A stretch of 64,000 bases of DNA. Source: Monoplex corrugatus (lineage: Eukaryota; Mollusca; Gastropoda; Littorinimorpha; Ranellidae). The first letter of the stretch is position 1. The number at the start of each line of letters is the position of its first letter. Position numbers and translations under genes: made by a program. The notes under the pieces are model-generated. The model was not told the origin of the DNA. It was given only the letters and a program-made list of their open reading frames with translations, and made no database searches. Location of the stretch: assembly GCA_030674185.1 (NCBI GenBank), contig JAPXFY010000016.1, forward strand, positions 38,487,466 to 38,551,465, given 5' to 3'. Below are positions 24,160 to 37,723 of the stretch, one piece after another.

Positions 24160-25020
24160 TCAATTCAGGCAAAAAGTATGCTCTATCTCAGTACACATTT
24201 TATTTGAATTATACAAAGCACAGTGTGCCTTGGTATACGTTTTCTTTGAACAATCCAAAGTACAACATATATCAGTACCTGTTCTATTTGAACTCCAAAA
24301 TACAATGCACATTTGTACATGTTCTATCTGAAATACCAAAGTACAGTGTACCTTTATATTTCAACTATCCAAAGTAAATTGTATATCAGCACATGTTCTA
24401 TTTTAACTATCCAAAGTACAATGCACATATGCACATGGTCTTTTTGAACTATTCAAAGTACACTGTACATATGTACATGTTTATCTGAACTACCTGAAGT
24501 GACTGCACATTTGCACATGGTCTGTTTCAACTACCCAGAGTACACTATACATTATACATATGAACTAGCAATAGTACAATGTACATTGTTACATGTTCTA
24601 TTTGAACTACATAAAGTTTAACACAATAAGTACATATTCAATCTGAACAGGTCAAAGTACAATGGACATCAGTACATGTTCTATATAAACTAGCAATACT
24701 ATAATGTACCTGAGTACATGTTCTGTTTGAACTAGCCAAAGCAAAGGAGTTTACATAGACTACAGTGAGAAGAGCACATATGAACTAGCAATAATATAAT
24801 GTACATCAGTACACGTTCTATCAGAACTAGCAATAGTATAATGTACCTGAGTACATGATCTGTTTGAACTAGCCAAAGCAAAGAAGTTTACACAGACTAC
24901 AAAAAGAATACACCTGAACTAGCAATAATATAATGTACATCAGTACATGTTCTATCTGAACTAGCAATACTATAAAGTACCTTAGCACATGTTGTGTTTG
25001 AACTAGCCAAAGTAAAGTGA
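24160..25020. repeat. Tandem repeat, about 42-48 bp, about 18 diverged copies
   Basis: Units contain TACATGTTCTATTTGAACTA, then CCAAAGTACAATGTACAT. A higher-order variant (GAACTAGCAATAATATAATG) dominates after 24540. Confidence 0.88.
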
Positions 25021-25191
25021 GAAGAGTACATCAGGCATTATATGCACAGCTCACACCACTCCACCCTTAACTGCAAGCAGCCAGGCAGCATCACACAAGT
25101 AAGGCAAGCCATCATCAAACTCATACAGGTAAGCCAAACCATCACCAAGACAAACTCTCAAACTGGCCATATGGGAACTATGGAAACTTCA

Positions 25192-25458
<267 letters not shown>

Positions 25459-25819
25459 TTACGATTGGCTGATATCTTTGTGAAAATACACGCTTCTGCA
25501 GTTAGCTAATAAGACTGTGACAACTGTTTCTACAGTTGTTAAACATAACTGTAACAAATATATCTGTTTACAATTAACTGACATATTGAGACAAACACTT
25601 TTTTGTGACAAATACTTTTAACATTGTCCCAAATACTATGACAAATATGTTTCTATGATTAGCTCACACTATTATTCTTTTTTGAGTGAAAAATTCTTTA
25701 ATGTTGTCCAGCATGACTGTGACAAATCTATTTATACAATAAGTTGATATACTGTGACAAATAGATTTGGTTGTGATTAATACTTTACCATTAATCATCT
25801 TGGCTTTCTACAGATAGCT

Positions 25820-26150
25820 GATATACGTGGCATAAACATTTTTTTGTGACAAATGCTTTTTAATGTTGCTGACAAAAACATTTTTGTGACAAATGCTCTT
25901 AATGTTGCTGACAAAAACATTTTTGTGATAAATGCTTTTTAATGTTGCTGACAAAAACATTTTTGTGACAAATGCTTTTATTTAATATTGCTGACAAAAA
26001 CATTTTTGTGACAAATGCTTTTTAATGTTGCTGACAAAAACATTTTTGTGACAAATGCTTTTAATGTTGCTGACAAAAACATTTTTGCGACAAATGCTTT
26101 TAATCTTGCTGACAGAAACATTTTTGTGACAAATGCTTTTAGTGTCACCC
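25820..26150. repeat. Tandem repeat, 39 bp x 8
   Basis: Units contain GCTGACAAAAACATTTTTGT, then GACAAATGCTTTTAATGTT. In intron 2 of the ZNF474-like gene. The diffuse TGTGACAAATA theme extends from 25450. Confidence 0.93.
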
Positions 26151-26429
26151 AACATTTTGCTGCTACATTGTGATAAATATTTTAACTGATGCCAAACAGC
26201 TGTGACAAATGTGTATTTCTGCAAAGCTAACTGATGCAATTATTGTGTGTAACAAATCCAATGTGTCAACAACTGGTTGACAAGTGACATATAGTAATAC
26301 ATTTAACGTGTCAATAAGAGGCCAACCTTAGGGTGACAAATATATTGCTCTACAACAGCAGCACGGTTCTTACCTGTGGTGCTCTATGAACTAAGGCATC
26401 TGCTGTTAGAAATTGTAGACTTTGTCCTC

Positions 26430-26690
26430 ATTCAGAAATTGAACTTGCTGTTAGAAATTGTAGGTTGTGTTCTCATACAGCAACTAAACTTGCTGTCAGA
26501 AATTGCAAGTTCTGTTCTCGTGCAACAACTGAACTTGTAGTCCGAAACTGTCAGTTTTATTCTCATACATAATCTGAATTTGCTGTCAGAAATTTGTAGG
26601 GTTTTTTTTGTTTTGTTTTTTCTCATAAAGCAACTGAACATGCTATCGGAAACTTTCGATACTGTTCTCATATAGCAGCTGAACCACCAC
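26430..26690. repeat. Tandem repeat, about 58 bp x 5
   Basis: Units contain GAACTTGCTGTCAGAAATTG, then TTCTCATACAGCAACT. Confidence 0.9.
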
Positions 26691-26859
26691 AAAACAAGAT
26701 CTTGAGAAAGTTTAAATTGTAAACACCAACAGCGACTGGTTCTCTTCTATGTGTTCTTTGTGCTTTGTGTAGTAATACAATAATTACTTTTTCCACTGAT
26801 TGACTTTTGGGAAAAAAACAACAAAAAACGGGCTGGCAGGTGACTTAAATTCAGAAACG

Positions 26860-27150
26860 TCCAATGAGGTAAAACTAAGTTTCTTACAATGGTAGCATGA
26901 CCCAGCTCAGAATGGAAACATTCAATAATGCAGAACAAAGGTTCTTGCAATGATAGCATGATCTAACTCAGTACAGGAACATCCAGTAAGGTAGAAATAA
27001 GTTTCTTTCAATGATAACATGACTCAACTTAGAATGGAAACATCTGTGAAGATAGGATAAGTTTCTTACAATGGTAACAGACCCAACTCAGTATGAAACA
27101 TTTAATGAAATAAAATAAGTTTCTTACAACAGTAACATGACCCAACCAAC
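26860..27150. repeat. Tandem repeat, about 60 bp x 5
   Basis: Units contain AAGTTTCTTACAATGGTAAC, then ATGACCCAACTCAG and GGAAACATTCAAT. Confidence 0.88.
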
Positions 27151-28241
27151 ATAACACCACAGATTAGAAATATGCTGCAGTCTCACAATATCACAATGTG
27201 ACAAATCTATGTTTCTACTATTAGCAAACAGCAACACACATCTGTAAATTGTCTATTTTATTTATCATTTTTTTTAATACCTGAATGACAAACACAATTT
27301 CAGAGCCCTTTCAAGTACGAATACAAAATGTGGTAGTTCTGATTTTGATTTTTTTTAATCATAACTATTTGCGGTCGCTCTGAATTTGATTTTTTTTATC
27401 AGTCATCAGTCATAACTATTTGTTTCTCAAGGCGTTAAAGACTGCATTAGCCAGCAATGAGACTGACCGAGACTGATTCTGACCCTGTCTTGCTTGAAGT
27501 TCACTTAAATAATACCAATAATAGTTTGGCATGTGTTGCTTGTAATCTGTCTTGGTCTGGACTCTTTTTTGCCATAATTTCTTGTTTATGACCTTTTCTA
27601 TGACATTAGTTAATCTAAGCACATGTAACACGCATCTGGTTTATGTGTTTGTTCATTACTGTAATTGTTTTGGAGTGGTGCAGTTTGTGTTAGGACCTAG
27701 GTTGTTTCGCTGTATATGAAGCAAGGCAAACACAATATTTTCCATCTAAATATTTACAGTATGTATTAATGAAAATACAGTTTACTGAATTTTCAATTAG
27801 TATTACAATTTCATCACAAGAAAAGCCAAACATAGGTGAAAACACAGAAAAACCAAATACACTGATGGAATTCTGGGAATATTCATCTGTCCAACTCAAA
27901 GCAAAAAGCAAAACCAGAATGTGACAGTGAGTGGTTGAAACTGACGTGTAGTGACAAAAACACTGATATAGTAGACCAGCAAGCACTTATTTATGATCAG
28001 TAGTGGTTGACATATGGCGTGTAGTAACAAAAACACTGGTATAGCAGAACATCAAGCTGTTATCTATAATCAGTCTTCACGTCCACTTTACTACAACATT
28101 TCAACTAGTGAAGTGAAACCTTAACCCTTCCCTTCCACATCCTATCTGAACTATTCCTAGAAGAAGGTAAAGGAGTAAAAAGGTGAACAAGTCTGATGTA
28201 ATTCCTGAAGCCAATGTTGAAATTAGTATTTTAGCACTCAC
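27151..28241. other. ZNF474-like intron 2, no exon seen
   Basis: AT-rich with a two-copy repeat near 27930-28040 (GTAACAAAAACACTGGTATAGCAG-type). No exon recognised. Confidence 0.4.
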
Positions 28242-28393
28242 CGGGCTAGACCCTGCCCCGCTGGTCCCTGGCTTTGGTTTACATGCCCTCTGGTGGACAG
28301 ACAGACGGTCAGGTTGGAATGTTTCGTCCGCAGTTTGGACAGGGGACAAGTGCAGCCTGGGAAGACTCCCATGCAGCCTCGTTCATCTGTTCT
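28242..28393 (-). CDS. ZNF474: ZNF474-like, coding exon 2 (zinc finger 6, apparent 1-base insertion)
   Basis: The acceptor CTGTACAG precedes 28393 and the donor GTGAGT follows 28242. The first half reads REQMNEAAWESSQAALVPCP then NCGR in the frame inherited from exon 1. The second half (TFQPDRLSVHQRACKPKP) is in another frame. The break is an extra A in the AAA at 28322-28324 (minus sense CGAAACATT). With one base fewer, exon phases 2 and 0 join the neighbours exactly (153 bases). As sequenced the frame meets a TGA eight codons after the second cysteine. This could be a homopolymer sequencing error or a real disabling mutation. Confidence 0.85.
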
Positions 28394-30256
<1,863 letters not shown>

Positions 30257-31130
30257 CTGCAATGACAAAGAAGTCATAGAAAGTATGACGGTGTAGACTG
30301 GACCATGATGACACAACACACATCTGCACAATCTCACTTGACTGTCTGCTTGTGAGCTTCCAAGGCTTTTAATTTTCAAGCATCACACACCTAAAAACTG
30401 TGTAAATCTTCTTAAACATGAAAACATCAGAACATATATATACAAAGATACTGACACAGACACAGACACAGACACACAAAACAGACACACACAAATGCAC
30501 ACAGACACATACATGGATACACAGATGCACACACACATATGAAAATTCTTTTCAGTTTCCAAGGCTTACTTTAAGATTTTGATTTTATTCATCTGGTTTT
30601 ATTTGTTTCTAAAACTATAAGTTAGAGAATACCAGCAGTGACAACACCACTAATTTACTTCCCCATCTTCAGCGTGCTTCAGTGGCAATGATACCGCACT
30701 GCTAATTCTGGATCCTAAATACATCAATCCCATGTTCCTTCACATAAAATCGCAGTGTCAGTAAGGTCAAGCAGCTATGGGGTCACCCATCCACCACAGG
30801 AGACCCTGCATTGCAGCTGGATTACTTCAGCGAAATTCTGGTCCAGCTTATTTAGGTATTGTCTACTTAAGCTCCCTACTAATAACAGTAATAGCTTGGT
30901 CATGAAGCCAGAGTGAACATCTCTCTAATAAGGAGACTGCCAATGCGAAAAAATTCATCCAATAAACAATAAAAATGTCCTAATATGTTAAAAAGTAATT
31001 GTTGCAGTACTCTGAAACTTAAAATACACAGGCCAAATTATTCTGTGATATAATTACAAAATTTTGTGCAAATAGTGTGGTGTCATTTGTTAGGACATCA
31101 TATTGGGTACATTCACTCCATGCATCATGG
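30257..31130. other. Upstream region of the ZNF474-like gene
   Basis: Should contain the ZNF474-like 5' UTR exon(s) and promoter, but I cannot place them. Includes an ACACAGAC-rich stretch at 30450-30540. Confidence 0.4.
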
Positions 31131-31960
31131 CCACGTTTAGTGCTGAAAAACAGCATGCTTACATTAAAACTGAATTTCATAAGGATGTTCTAACACAGAT
31201 GTGCTGATAATGCTCCAAAATGTAGTGAGACACATGCTCTTTTGCTGGCTGCTGTTTACAGATGAATGTCATTCTTCAAAGACAGAAAAAATGAAATCAC
31301 AGGTAAGCATAGTCCAGGGAGGCAAGCTGAAACTACAAACAAAAGAAGCATTAAAAAATATTACAGAAATTTTGAATAAAGACCGACAAAATAACATGTG
31401 AAGAGATTGCTCAAGACATTGGTATTAGGTGTGGGTCAGTTCATGTGATTATGACAAATAACTTTGGGATGAGAAATGATGCAGCAAGGAAGCTCCAGCA
31501 TTTCATTATTGAAGATCAAAAACTGATGTGCACCAGTATAGCAGAGACTATTAGACAGATCTGTACAAAAATGAAAGTGACAGCTTTTTAAATGTTTATA
31601 AATTATATACTTGCTGTTGATAAAACTTGAGTTAAAAGCTATGAACCAGAATTAAAAAAGGCCCATCAACTTCAGAAGAAGGCATGATGACGATATGTGC
31701 ATACGATAACAATGGTGAATCTATGGTGTATCACATTTCAATGAGGTAAACTGTTTAATTTAACACTTGTTAAATGATTTGCCATTGATATTACATGACA
31801 ATGCATCTTGCCACAAAGCACAGAGGGTAATGACACTTATGACTAGATACCACTGGGACACTCTGCCACACCCTGTTTATTCTCCAGATCTATGAATTCC
31901 CTAGACTGATCTATTCCCCAAGTGAAAGAAACCATCCATGATGTATGTTTCTATGACTTT
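31131..31960 (+). pseudogene. Degenerate mariner transposase
   Basis: The reading EEIAQDIGIRCGSVHVIMTN then NFGMRNDAARKL matches the helix-turn-helix and linker region of mariner transposases. Further on, LHDNASCHKAQRVM and then HPVYSPDL match the catalytic D-N-A and Y-S-P-D-L motifs. Stops and frameshifts interrupt it throughout. Terminal inverted repeats were not found. Confidence 0.75.
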
Positions 31961-32020
31961 TCAAAATATACAAAGAGGGGTAGGCAGGGATGTGTTCTGT
32001 CACCAAATTTGTTTTTACTT
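31955..32020 (+). pseudogene. LINE reverse transcriptase fragment, left half
   Basis: It reads RGRQGCVLSPNLFLL, the RT motif before the YADD active site. It is cut at 32020 by an LTR-element insertion and resumes after the target duplication at 34996 with LYNETILRNLEECPG. The two halves join in frame over the duplicated ACTTT. Confidence 0.8.
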
Positions 32021-32697
32021 TGTGATGGTGTGGTGGTCAGGGTGAAAGTGAAGACAGGAGGCAGAAGAGCAGAAGAGCGCAGTTGGTAAGGCAGCCTGAC
32101 AAAGAAGACCCAGGGAAGGCAGAGCTGGTGTTTCTCTGTTTATTCTGACCCAACCGTTCACAACCAGACCAGAGGAGAAAGGCATCCATGGCACTTTTTT
32201 TTTTTGATTTGGTTCAGTTTTTACGTCGACACCCACCTCAGGTGATATGGCCGACGGGGATAACCATCCCAGGGAAGTGGGGGGAAGGGGACTTATCTAA
32301 TCCTATACTGACGCCACCAGAACAACAGTGATGTTAAGATGGGACAGTGAGAAAGCCAGTTTTAATATAGCGCACCCTGGGATTCGAAACCACAACCATT
32401 AGCATGTGAATCCGACGCTCAAACCAACTGAGCTACTGGGGCCTGCAGGCGAAACGACTCTCTGGAGCCCCTTAGGAGTCAGATTTGTGTTTCTTCCTGC
32501 AAGCTCAGCGGTGCTTATCTTGCGGTCCATATAACAAATATCATCATATTATATATCAGACAATTCTACACAGTACACAGATTGTTGTGGTCTACATCAT
32601 TTTGCACAACATTCACACAGATCGAAACTATAGGCCTACTATAAGTGATTTAAGTCAATGTTTAGGCCTACACTTTGCTGAAAGGGATTTTAGCCGT
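32021..32697 (-). repeat. Truncated 3' LTR with a SINE inserted
   Basis: Matches 33691-34222 (shared GTGATGGTGTGGTGG start and ATTTTAGCCGT end on plus) except for an inserted SINE at about 32196-32446. The missing portion corresponds to 34223-34995 of the other LTR. Confidence 0.85.
32196..32446 (-). mobile_element. tRNA-derived SINE
   Basis: The minus strand begins CCCCAGTAGCTCAGTTGG (A-box-like) and continues to GGTTTCGAATCCC (B-box-like, one extra T) about 50 bases on. A body follows, ending in an A-run (plus-strand T12 near 32196). A pol III-driven retroposon; not a functional tRNA gene. The LTR sequence normally present here is partly missing. Confidence 0.75.
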
Positions 32698-33560
32698 GAA
32701 GCTGGTGTCTGGTGAAGCTCTGTTGGTAACGTTGTCTTGCTCTGCATTCTCTTTTCCTGTGGCCCTGGCGTTGACACCACCAACAGATGATTTTGTGCTA
32801 CCTCTTGGTCAGCCGACGGTTTCTTACATAGGGGCTCTGGATCACCCCTGTGTATCGTGTGGATGGCGGACACAGTGGCATATTGTTGCACTTTAAGTTG
32901 CTGCTTTAGGGCAGCTATCTCCAAAGTGAGGACGTTGATGCATTCTTCAAAGCGATGGAGGGTGCTAGCGTCTGTGGCGGTAGTCTGTTCAGCTATGGCG
33001 TCCAGGCTGCTGTCCTCCCTCATCCACCGTTGTGCCTCTATGGTGGCGTCCATGAAAGTGGAGTCAGCTTTTTCTCTGACGTAGCGTTTCAGGTCTCTTC
33101 TAAGAGAGGCAGAATGCAGCCCATTAACAAAGGTGTCTCGTAGTGCAGCGTCTGGCAGTGCGTTGGTAATGGCCGTGTTCATCTTCGAGAACAGGAGTCG
33201 GATGGCTGCAGCATACTCTCCCACTGTTTCGGTGAGGCCCTGTTGCCGTTTGAAGAAGGCCCCGACAAGCGTGATGGAGTCCCTCTGTTCTCCCCAGTGC
33301 TGTTCAAGGACAATGAAGATCTTCCTTGGTGTGTTGACTTCTTCAGCCTCTAGGGACAGGACTTGTTGGTGTGCCCGGCCTTCTAGGGCGCTCAGAAGCC
33401 AGCTAGCTGCAACGTGGTCGGCCATGGGTTGTAGCGTGAGTAGAAGTTTTGCTTCACGAATGAAGCGTTCAGCATCCTCTTCCCCAGAGAATTTGGGGAG
33501 TTTGTGGGGTCGGAGGGTGTGCAGGGTCTGGTCACCGTTGGGTCTCTCCTCATCAGACAT
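32655..33560 (-). CDS. Retrotransposon Gag (gag-only element)
   Basis: A 301-residue frame starts MSDEERPNGDQTLHTLRPHK. The core LPKFSGEEDAERFIREAKLL, WLLSALEGRAHQQVL, FKRQQGLTETVGEYAAAIRL and LRDTFVNGLHSASLRRDLK is that of a Ty3-type retrotransposon Gag (retrotrans_gag/PNMA-like capsid). No zinc knuckle is present. The last residues and the stop come from LTR sequence, because the deletion joins gag directly to the LTR, so the natural C-terminus and all of pol are absent. The frame itself is intact. Confidence 0.85.
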   Translation of the reverse strand: MSDEERPNGDQTLHTLRPHKLPKFSGEEDAERFIREAKLLLTLQPMADHVAASWLLSALEGRAHQQVLSLEAEEVNTPRKIFIVLEQHWGEQRDSITLVGAFFKRQQGLTETVGEYAAAIRLLFSKMNTAITNALPDAALRDTFVNGLHSASLRRDLKRYVREKADSTFMDATIEAQRWMREDSSLDAIAEQTTATDASTLHRFEECINVLTLEIAALKQQLKVQQYATVSAIHTIHRGDPEPLCKKPSADQEVAQNHLLVVSTPGPQEKRMQSKTTLPTELHQTPASRLKSLSAKCRPKH

Positions 33561-33670
33561 CTTGCTCTATTTCTTATTGTGGTTCCTAGTGCTCCTGTGG
33601 ATCTTCCTGACAAGCTGGTCTGGATCTTCCTGACAGCTGGTCTCTTCTCTTTGGATAGTCGCAGTCCCAT

Positions 33671-33686
33671 CCTGCTCGCAGCGCCA
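33671..33686 (-). other. Primer-binding site, tRNA-Ser type
   Basis: Four bases after the LTR the minus strand reads TGGCGCTGCGAGCAGG. By memory of the tRNA-Ser(UGA) 3' end it matches at 15 of 16 positions. Confidence 0.6.
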
Positions 33687-33690
33687 ATTA

Positions 33691-34995
33691 GTGATGGTGT
33701 GGTGGTAAGGGTGAAGGTGAAGGCAGGAGGCAGAAGAGCGCAGATGGTAAGGCAGCCTGACAAAGAAGACCCAGGGAAGGCAGAGCTGGTGTTTCTCTGT
33801 TTATTCTGACCCAACCGTTCACGACCAGAACAGAGGAGAAAGGCATCCATGGCACTTCTTCTTCTTCATTGGTATTAACGTCCCAGCGTGGTAACGATTA
33901 GTGACTGTGCATCCATGGCACTCGCACTCATCCGCTCATATACTCTGCATGTGAACCGCATTGACCGCACCGTGAGCCCGCAGGCGAAACGACTCTCTGG
34001 AAACCCTTAGGGGCCAGATTTGTGTTTCTTCCTGCAAGCTCAGCGGTGCTTATCTTGCGGTCCATATAACAAATATCACATTAAATATCAGACAATTTTA
34101 CACATCACACAGATTGTTGTGGTCTACATCATTTTGTACAACATTCACATATCTAGATCAAAACTATAAGTGATTTAAGTCAATGTTTAGGCCTACACTT
34201 TGCTGAAAGGGATTTTAGCCGTATTTTTACGTACTTAATCAATCAATATTTGTCCATGAAAAATATCAAACAAGTGAGTAAATACACGATAACCGATAAG
34301 TTTATGTGGACATACTTTGAATAGGTAAATCAACCTCTCAGTGGAGAAATTGATCGGTGAACAGGCAATAGAAAACACAAGTGATCCTAATTTGGACACG
34401 CATAGTTCGACCACAATACGGAATGCCAAGATCTCTTCAAATACTTTACTGCTTAGCAATATTTTATTGCAGTATCAGTTCTGTTCATAAAAGGAGCAAA
34501 AATGTAAATGAATTATGTATTCTAAGTCAGATTTTAAATATTAAGAATTCGATTCTACATCCTGGCAAGATGGCGGTCATTTTGGTGGTTTACCGCAGTT
34601 TGACTTGGCCTGAACTTTCTTTAATGCAAGCTTAATGTCTAATGATTAAAGGTGTGATGTGGTCCAAATGAAAGATTAGAATACCAAAATTCTAATCGTG
34701 ATCTTAAAATTTCCACAATTTATTTCATTATTTTACAAATTTCCGATTATCATCAAGGCTCACTGGTCGGAAATTATTGATTTCAGGAAAACGAGGGGAA
34801 TTTCGCCTCGAGAACAATTCCTACAAGAAATATATACTTTTCTGCTAAATTAGATTGCACAAGTTACTCATTTCTTGGCTTTTAAGGGTTTAAATAATAG
34901 AATTTCCTAATATTTTTGAGAATCGCTGAACCAGGGGAGCTAACAGTACTCAAAATCGTTTGAGAAGAAAAGACGTCTGGGTATGCACGGCTACA
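33691..34995 (-). repeat. 5' LTR of the gag-only element (about 1.3 kb)
   Basis: On the minus strand it starts TGTAGCCG after the ACTTT duplication and ends CACCATCAC. Only 33691-34222 has a counterpart in the other LTR. At 33846 and 33909 CATCCATGGCACT is directly duplicated around about 50 bp of TTCTTCTTC-tailed sequence, likely a small truncated retroposon with its target duplication. Confidence 0.75.
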
Positions 34996-35540
34996 ACTTT
35001 ACAATGAAACCATCCTGAGAAACCTAGAAGAATGCCCGGGGCTAAAAGTTGGAGGAAAATGATTTACAATCTTTGTTATGCAGATGACACCATTCCAATT
35101 GCAGAAAATGAAAATGACCTGCAAAATCTTATGAATACAATTGCAATAGAAAGTAGAAATAAAAGTCCAGAGCTAAACATAAGTTGTAATCAGTAAAAAA
35201 CAAGATACCCCTTCATGTAAAATAACAACAAATGGCACAACATTGAGACATGCTGATAAGTTCAAATATCTGGGAACAGTCATCTCATCAGATGGCAGAT
35301 ACATACTAGAAATGTCAGCAGAACTGGCCAAGCTAAAACAGCATTCAAGAAAATGTAAAGCAGTCTTACCAACAAACTCCTATCAATTGACATCAGAACG
35401 AGTTTTTCAGTGTTATACAGAACCAATACTGTTATATGGATGCAAAATCTTAAGAGTCAACAAGCAAAGTCAGAAAAAGATTGAGACAGCTGAAATGTGG
35501 TTTTTAAGACAAGAGTTAATTCTTTCACGATGGCCAGTGC
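34996..35540 (+). pseudogene. LINE reverse transcriptase fragment, right half
   Basis: After LYNETILRNLEECPG a small frame change leads to NLCYADDTIPIAENENDLQ, the YADD catalytic motif. Then come FKYLGTVISSDGR and CYTEPILLYGCKILRVNKQ, then KKIETAEMWFLRQEL. This is a common animal LINE RT of RTE/Jockey type. Similarity stops near 35540. Confidence 0.85.
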
Positions 35541-36425
35541 ACAGCAAAGCAAGTTCCCAGCTGCCAAGCTGTCATTGTTTGTTTTCTTCCCTCTGATGCA
35601 CCATTTTTACTGCTTTTTTACATTATTTTATGGCTACCAAAGAATGATCGATGGCAAAATATTTCATATTACCAGAAAACTCAAAACGTGATATATGCGA
35701 GAATACTATTTTCAAATAAAAATGTCCAAACGTTATATCCACTGTTATGACAAGAACAACATAGGCCACAAAGCATACACCAGACGCATGTTCACATCTC
35801 AGTAATAACTGTACTGATGTCTAGAGGAAATTTTGAAACCTCTCTCTCTCTCTCTCTCTCTCCCCTCCCTCCCTCTCCCTCTCTCTTTCTCTCTCAGAGA
35901 GCGTGAGTGAGAGAGAAAGCAGTCAACACAGATGGTTTCTATTAACTCGTGAAGAGGCACATTCCCATGCCCAGCATGTAGCAGACATTTTATCAAAGAA
36001 GAAAGTGCAGACCTAACATGATACTGGAATCTCCTGGTCAGGGGGTCACTTTGTGTCATTATCAGTCAGAGCATTAAGTGTAACACCAACTACACCAACT
36101 AAACCAATTTAACAGACCCTGTCCCTTAGCTAAAACTTTCTGCTGAACAGTACTGATGGTTGTTCACGATATTCCTTACAGTGACAGCTGCCAGAATTTT
36201 TCAAAACTTGACCAGCACTATGTGGCAGGTGCATCTGACAGAACAGATGCTTTACCAGCACCAGTGGTACAGTGTGTGAACTTTTTCAGCACTGGCTCCT
36301 AGTGGCTGGTGCATCATGACAAGGTTAAGGTTCCATGGATGCAAAGAAAACAAATGAGACAGTTTTGAAATATACATACACAAAAAGAACATCAGAAAAA
36401 GACAAGCAATAAATTTACATAACAT
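35541..36425. other. Sequence interrupting the LINE, plus (CT)n
   Basis: Contains a (CT)n run at 35840-35895 and no recognised gene. It separates the RT fragment from the LINE C-terminal tail and may be a further insertion; no boundaries found. Confidence 0.45.
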
Positions 36426-36427
36426 TT

Positions 36428-36630
36428 TATGAAGCAAGAGAACTTTGATCACCTAGTCACAATGGGACACCTAGAGGGGAAAAGAGCACCAGGTAGACCT
36501 TAGAAGAAAATATTAAACAGTTTTGCAGAGTGGGTAGGGACAAGAAGGGTAGGACACATACTTGCAGGAACAAAAGATAGATTCAAGTGAAAGGTCATGA
36601 TCACCAACATCATGTGGCAAGGCACATGAT
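36428..36630 (+). pseudogene. LINE ORF2 C-terminal tail
   Basis: Reads HLVTMGHLEGKRAPGRP, then ILNSFAEWVGTRRVGHILAG, then MITNIMWQGT, with stops. This matches the conserved tail (L-x-x-G-K-x-x-G-x-R-x-x-G-R) of the same type of LINE, and the run of GATGATGAT after it is the usual 3' end. Confidence 0.7.
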
Positions 36631-37024
36631 GATGATTAGGGGATGTGGTATCAACATAACATTTCATTTGCTTTTATTTGCATCTGCTGAGAAATGAGTC
36701 ATTTGCAAAAAAATATTGGTCAAATGCATGACAGCCAGTAGTACTGACTTATAGAATTCAAGCTAGTATGTACTGACTTGTAGAGTTCAACTAGTACTTG
36801 TTAACTATATGATTTTTAAACTAAAATTCCTGCTTAAAGACTAAAAGTTTGTCCCATTCTCTACTGTACTGTCAATATCATCAATGCAATCATCCATGCA
36901 AAAGTCAGTGATATGCAAAACTGATTGGCATGCACATGCTGTTAGTGAAAACAAAAAGAACAAGAGCTGCGAGCAGCAGTACTGACAAAAATAAATGCTT
37001 CATCTGAGACCTTATGTACACAGT

Positions 37025-37215
37025 TGCTGGGATGATTATTATTGGTTACAATCTCCTCCACAAAGGTCAGTATACTGTAGATTGGCAGTAACACATTTGC
37101 ACCAGTTTGGTTTACATATACAATCACAGCCTGTCTTACATCCACATTGAATGAGTTCACAATAAGTCTTCAGCCTGATACAAAATTGTACAAGCTGGCT
37201 CCCAGTCACATTGTT
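37025..37215 (-). pseudogene. Cysteine-rich CXC-like transposon fragment
   Basis: The minus-strand reading LIQCGCKTGCDCICKPNWCK then YTDLCGGDC resembles the cysteine-rich tail found at the end of some animal repeat-encoded proteins (C-G-C-K-x-G-C ... C-T-x-L-C). Short, with no confident family assignment. Confidence 0.3.
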
Positions 37216-37249
37216 TGTCATGCTTGTTGCAGCCCCAGTTTTATGGAGA

Positions 37250-37470
37250 TGGTAGTTTTGGTGTTTTCATAGAACACTACCCCCAACATCATCATGATCA
37301 TCATCATGCTAGTCTATTTTTGTATTATCTTGTTGTTTTATATTTCCTTAACCATTCATGGTATTAACCGGTTGGTTTACATTTCCTTATCTGTTCATGG
37401 TATCAACCTGTTGGTTTATATTTCCTTAATAGCAGCTGCTGATCAATCATCCTAGTCTTTCACTACTGCT
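37250..37470. repeat. Short tandem repeat, about 51 bp x 2-3
   Basis: GGTTTATATTTCCTTA, then TTCATGGTATTAACC, repeated between 37340 and 37430. Confidence 0.7.
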
Positions 37471-37554
37471 AACAAAACACAAGTTTTTCAGTTACTTTTA
37501 AAATGTGATCATAACACAAGATAATAAAACAGAAAAAAATCCCTGTAATATTAC

Positions 37555-37723
37555 CTGATCTTAGCAATTTTCCCGGCTCGACATATGAGTGCAAGTCGCC
37601 TGATACCTTGTCAATATTTACATATGTGGCATTTAACAACGATCCTTGACAACCAACTACACAACACTCGCCATCTTTCAACAAATATTTCCTAAGGGAG
37701 TAATTCATATCTCGTACGTACAA
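37555..37723 (-). CDS. Probable first exon of an unidentified gene, divergent from ULK3
   Basis: On the minus strand an ATG-initiated frame reads MYVRDMNYSLRKYLLKDGEC, then CVVGCQGSLLNATYVNIDKV, then SGDLHSYVEPGKLLRS. It meets a good donor (CAG|GTAATA) at 37554-37553 in phase 1. Codon use and composition look protein-coding, and a head-to-head position 369 bp from the ULK3 ATG suits a shared promoter. I do not recognise the family and could not find the following exons. The second Met (NYSLRKYLL) is an equally good start. Confidence 0.5.

Larger units (their letters stand above)
32021..34995 (-). mobile_element. Gag-only LTR retrotransposon nested in a LINE
   Basis: It is flanked by the 5-bp duplication ACTTT (32016-32020 and 34996-35000) inside a LINE coding sequence. 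On the minus strand the full 5' LTR spans 34995-33691 (starts TGTAGCCG), then comes a tRNA-Ser-type primer site (33671-33686), a gag frame and a partial 3' LTR (32697-32021). The 3' LTR lacks roughly the first 770 bp of the LTR, and there is no pol and no polypurine tract. A deletion therefore fused gag to the middle of the 3' LTR. It is a dead or non-autonomous deletion derivative, probably Ty3-like by its Gag. Confidence 0.82.

Noticed and set aside
32380..32446. tRNA gene
   Set aside because: A- and B-box-like sequences are present, but the B box has an extra base, the acceptor stem is imperfect, and it heads a SINE with an A-rich tail.
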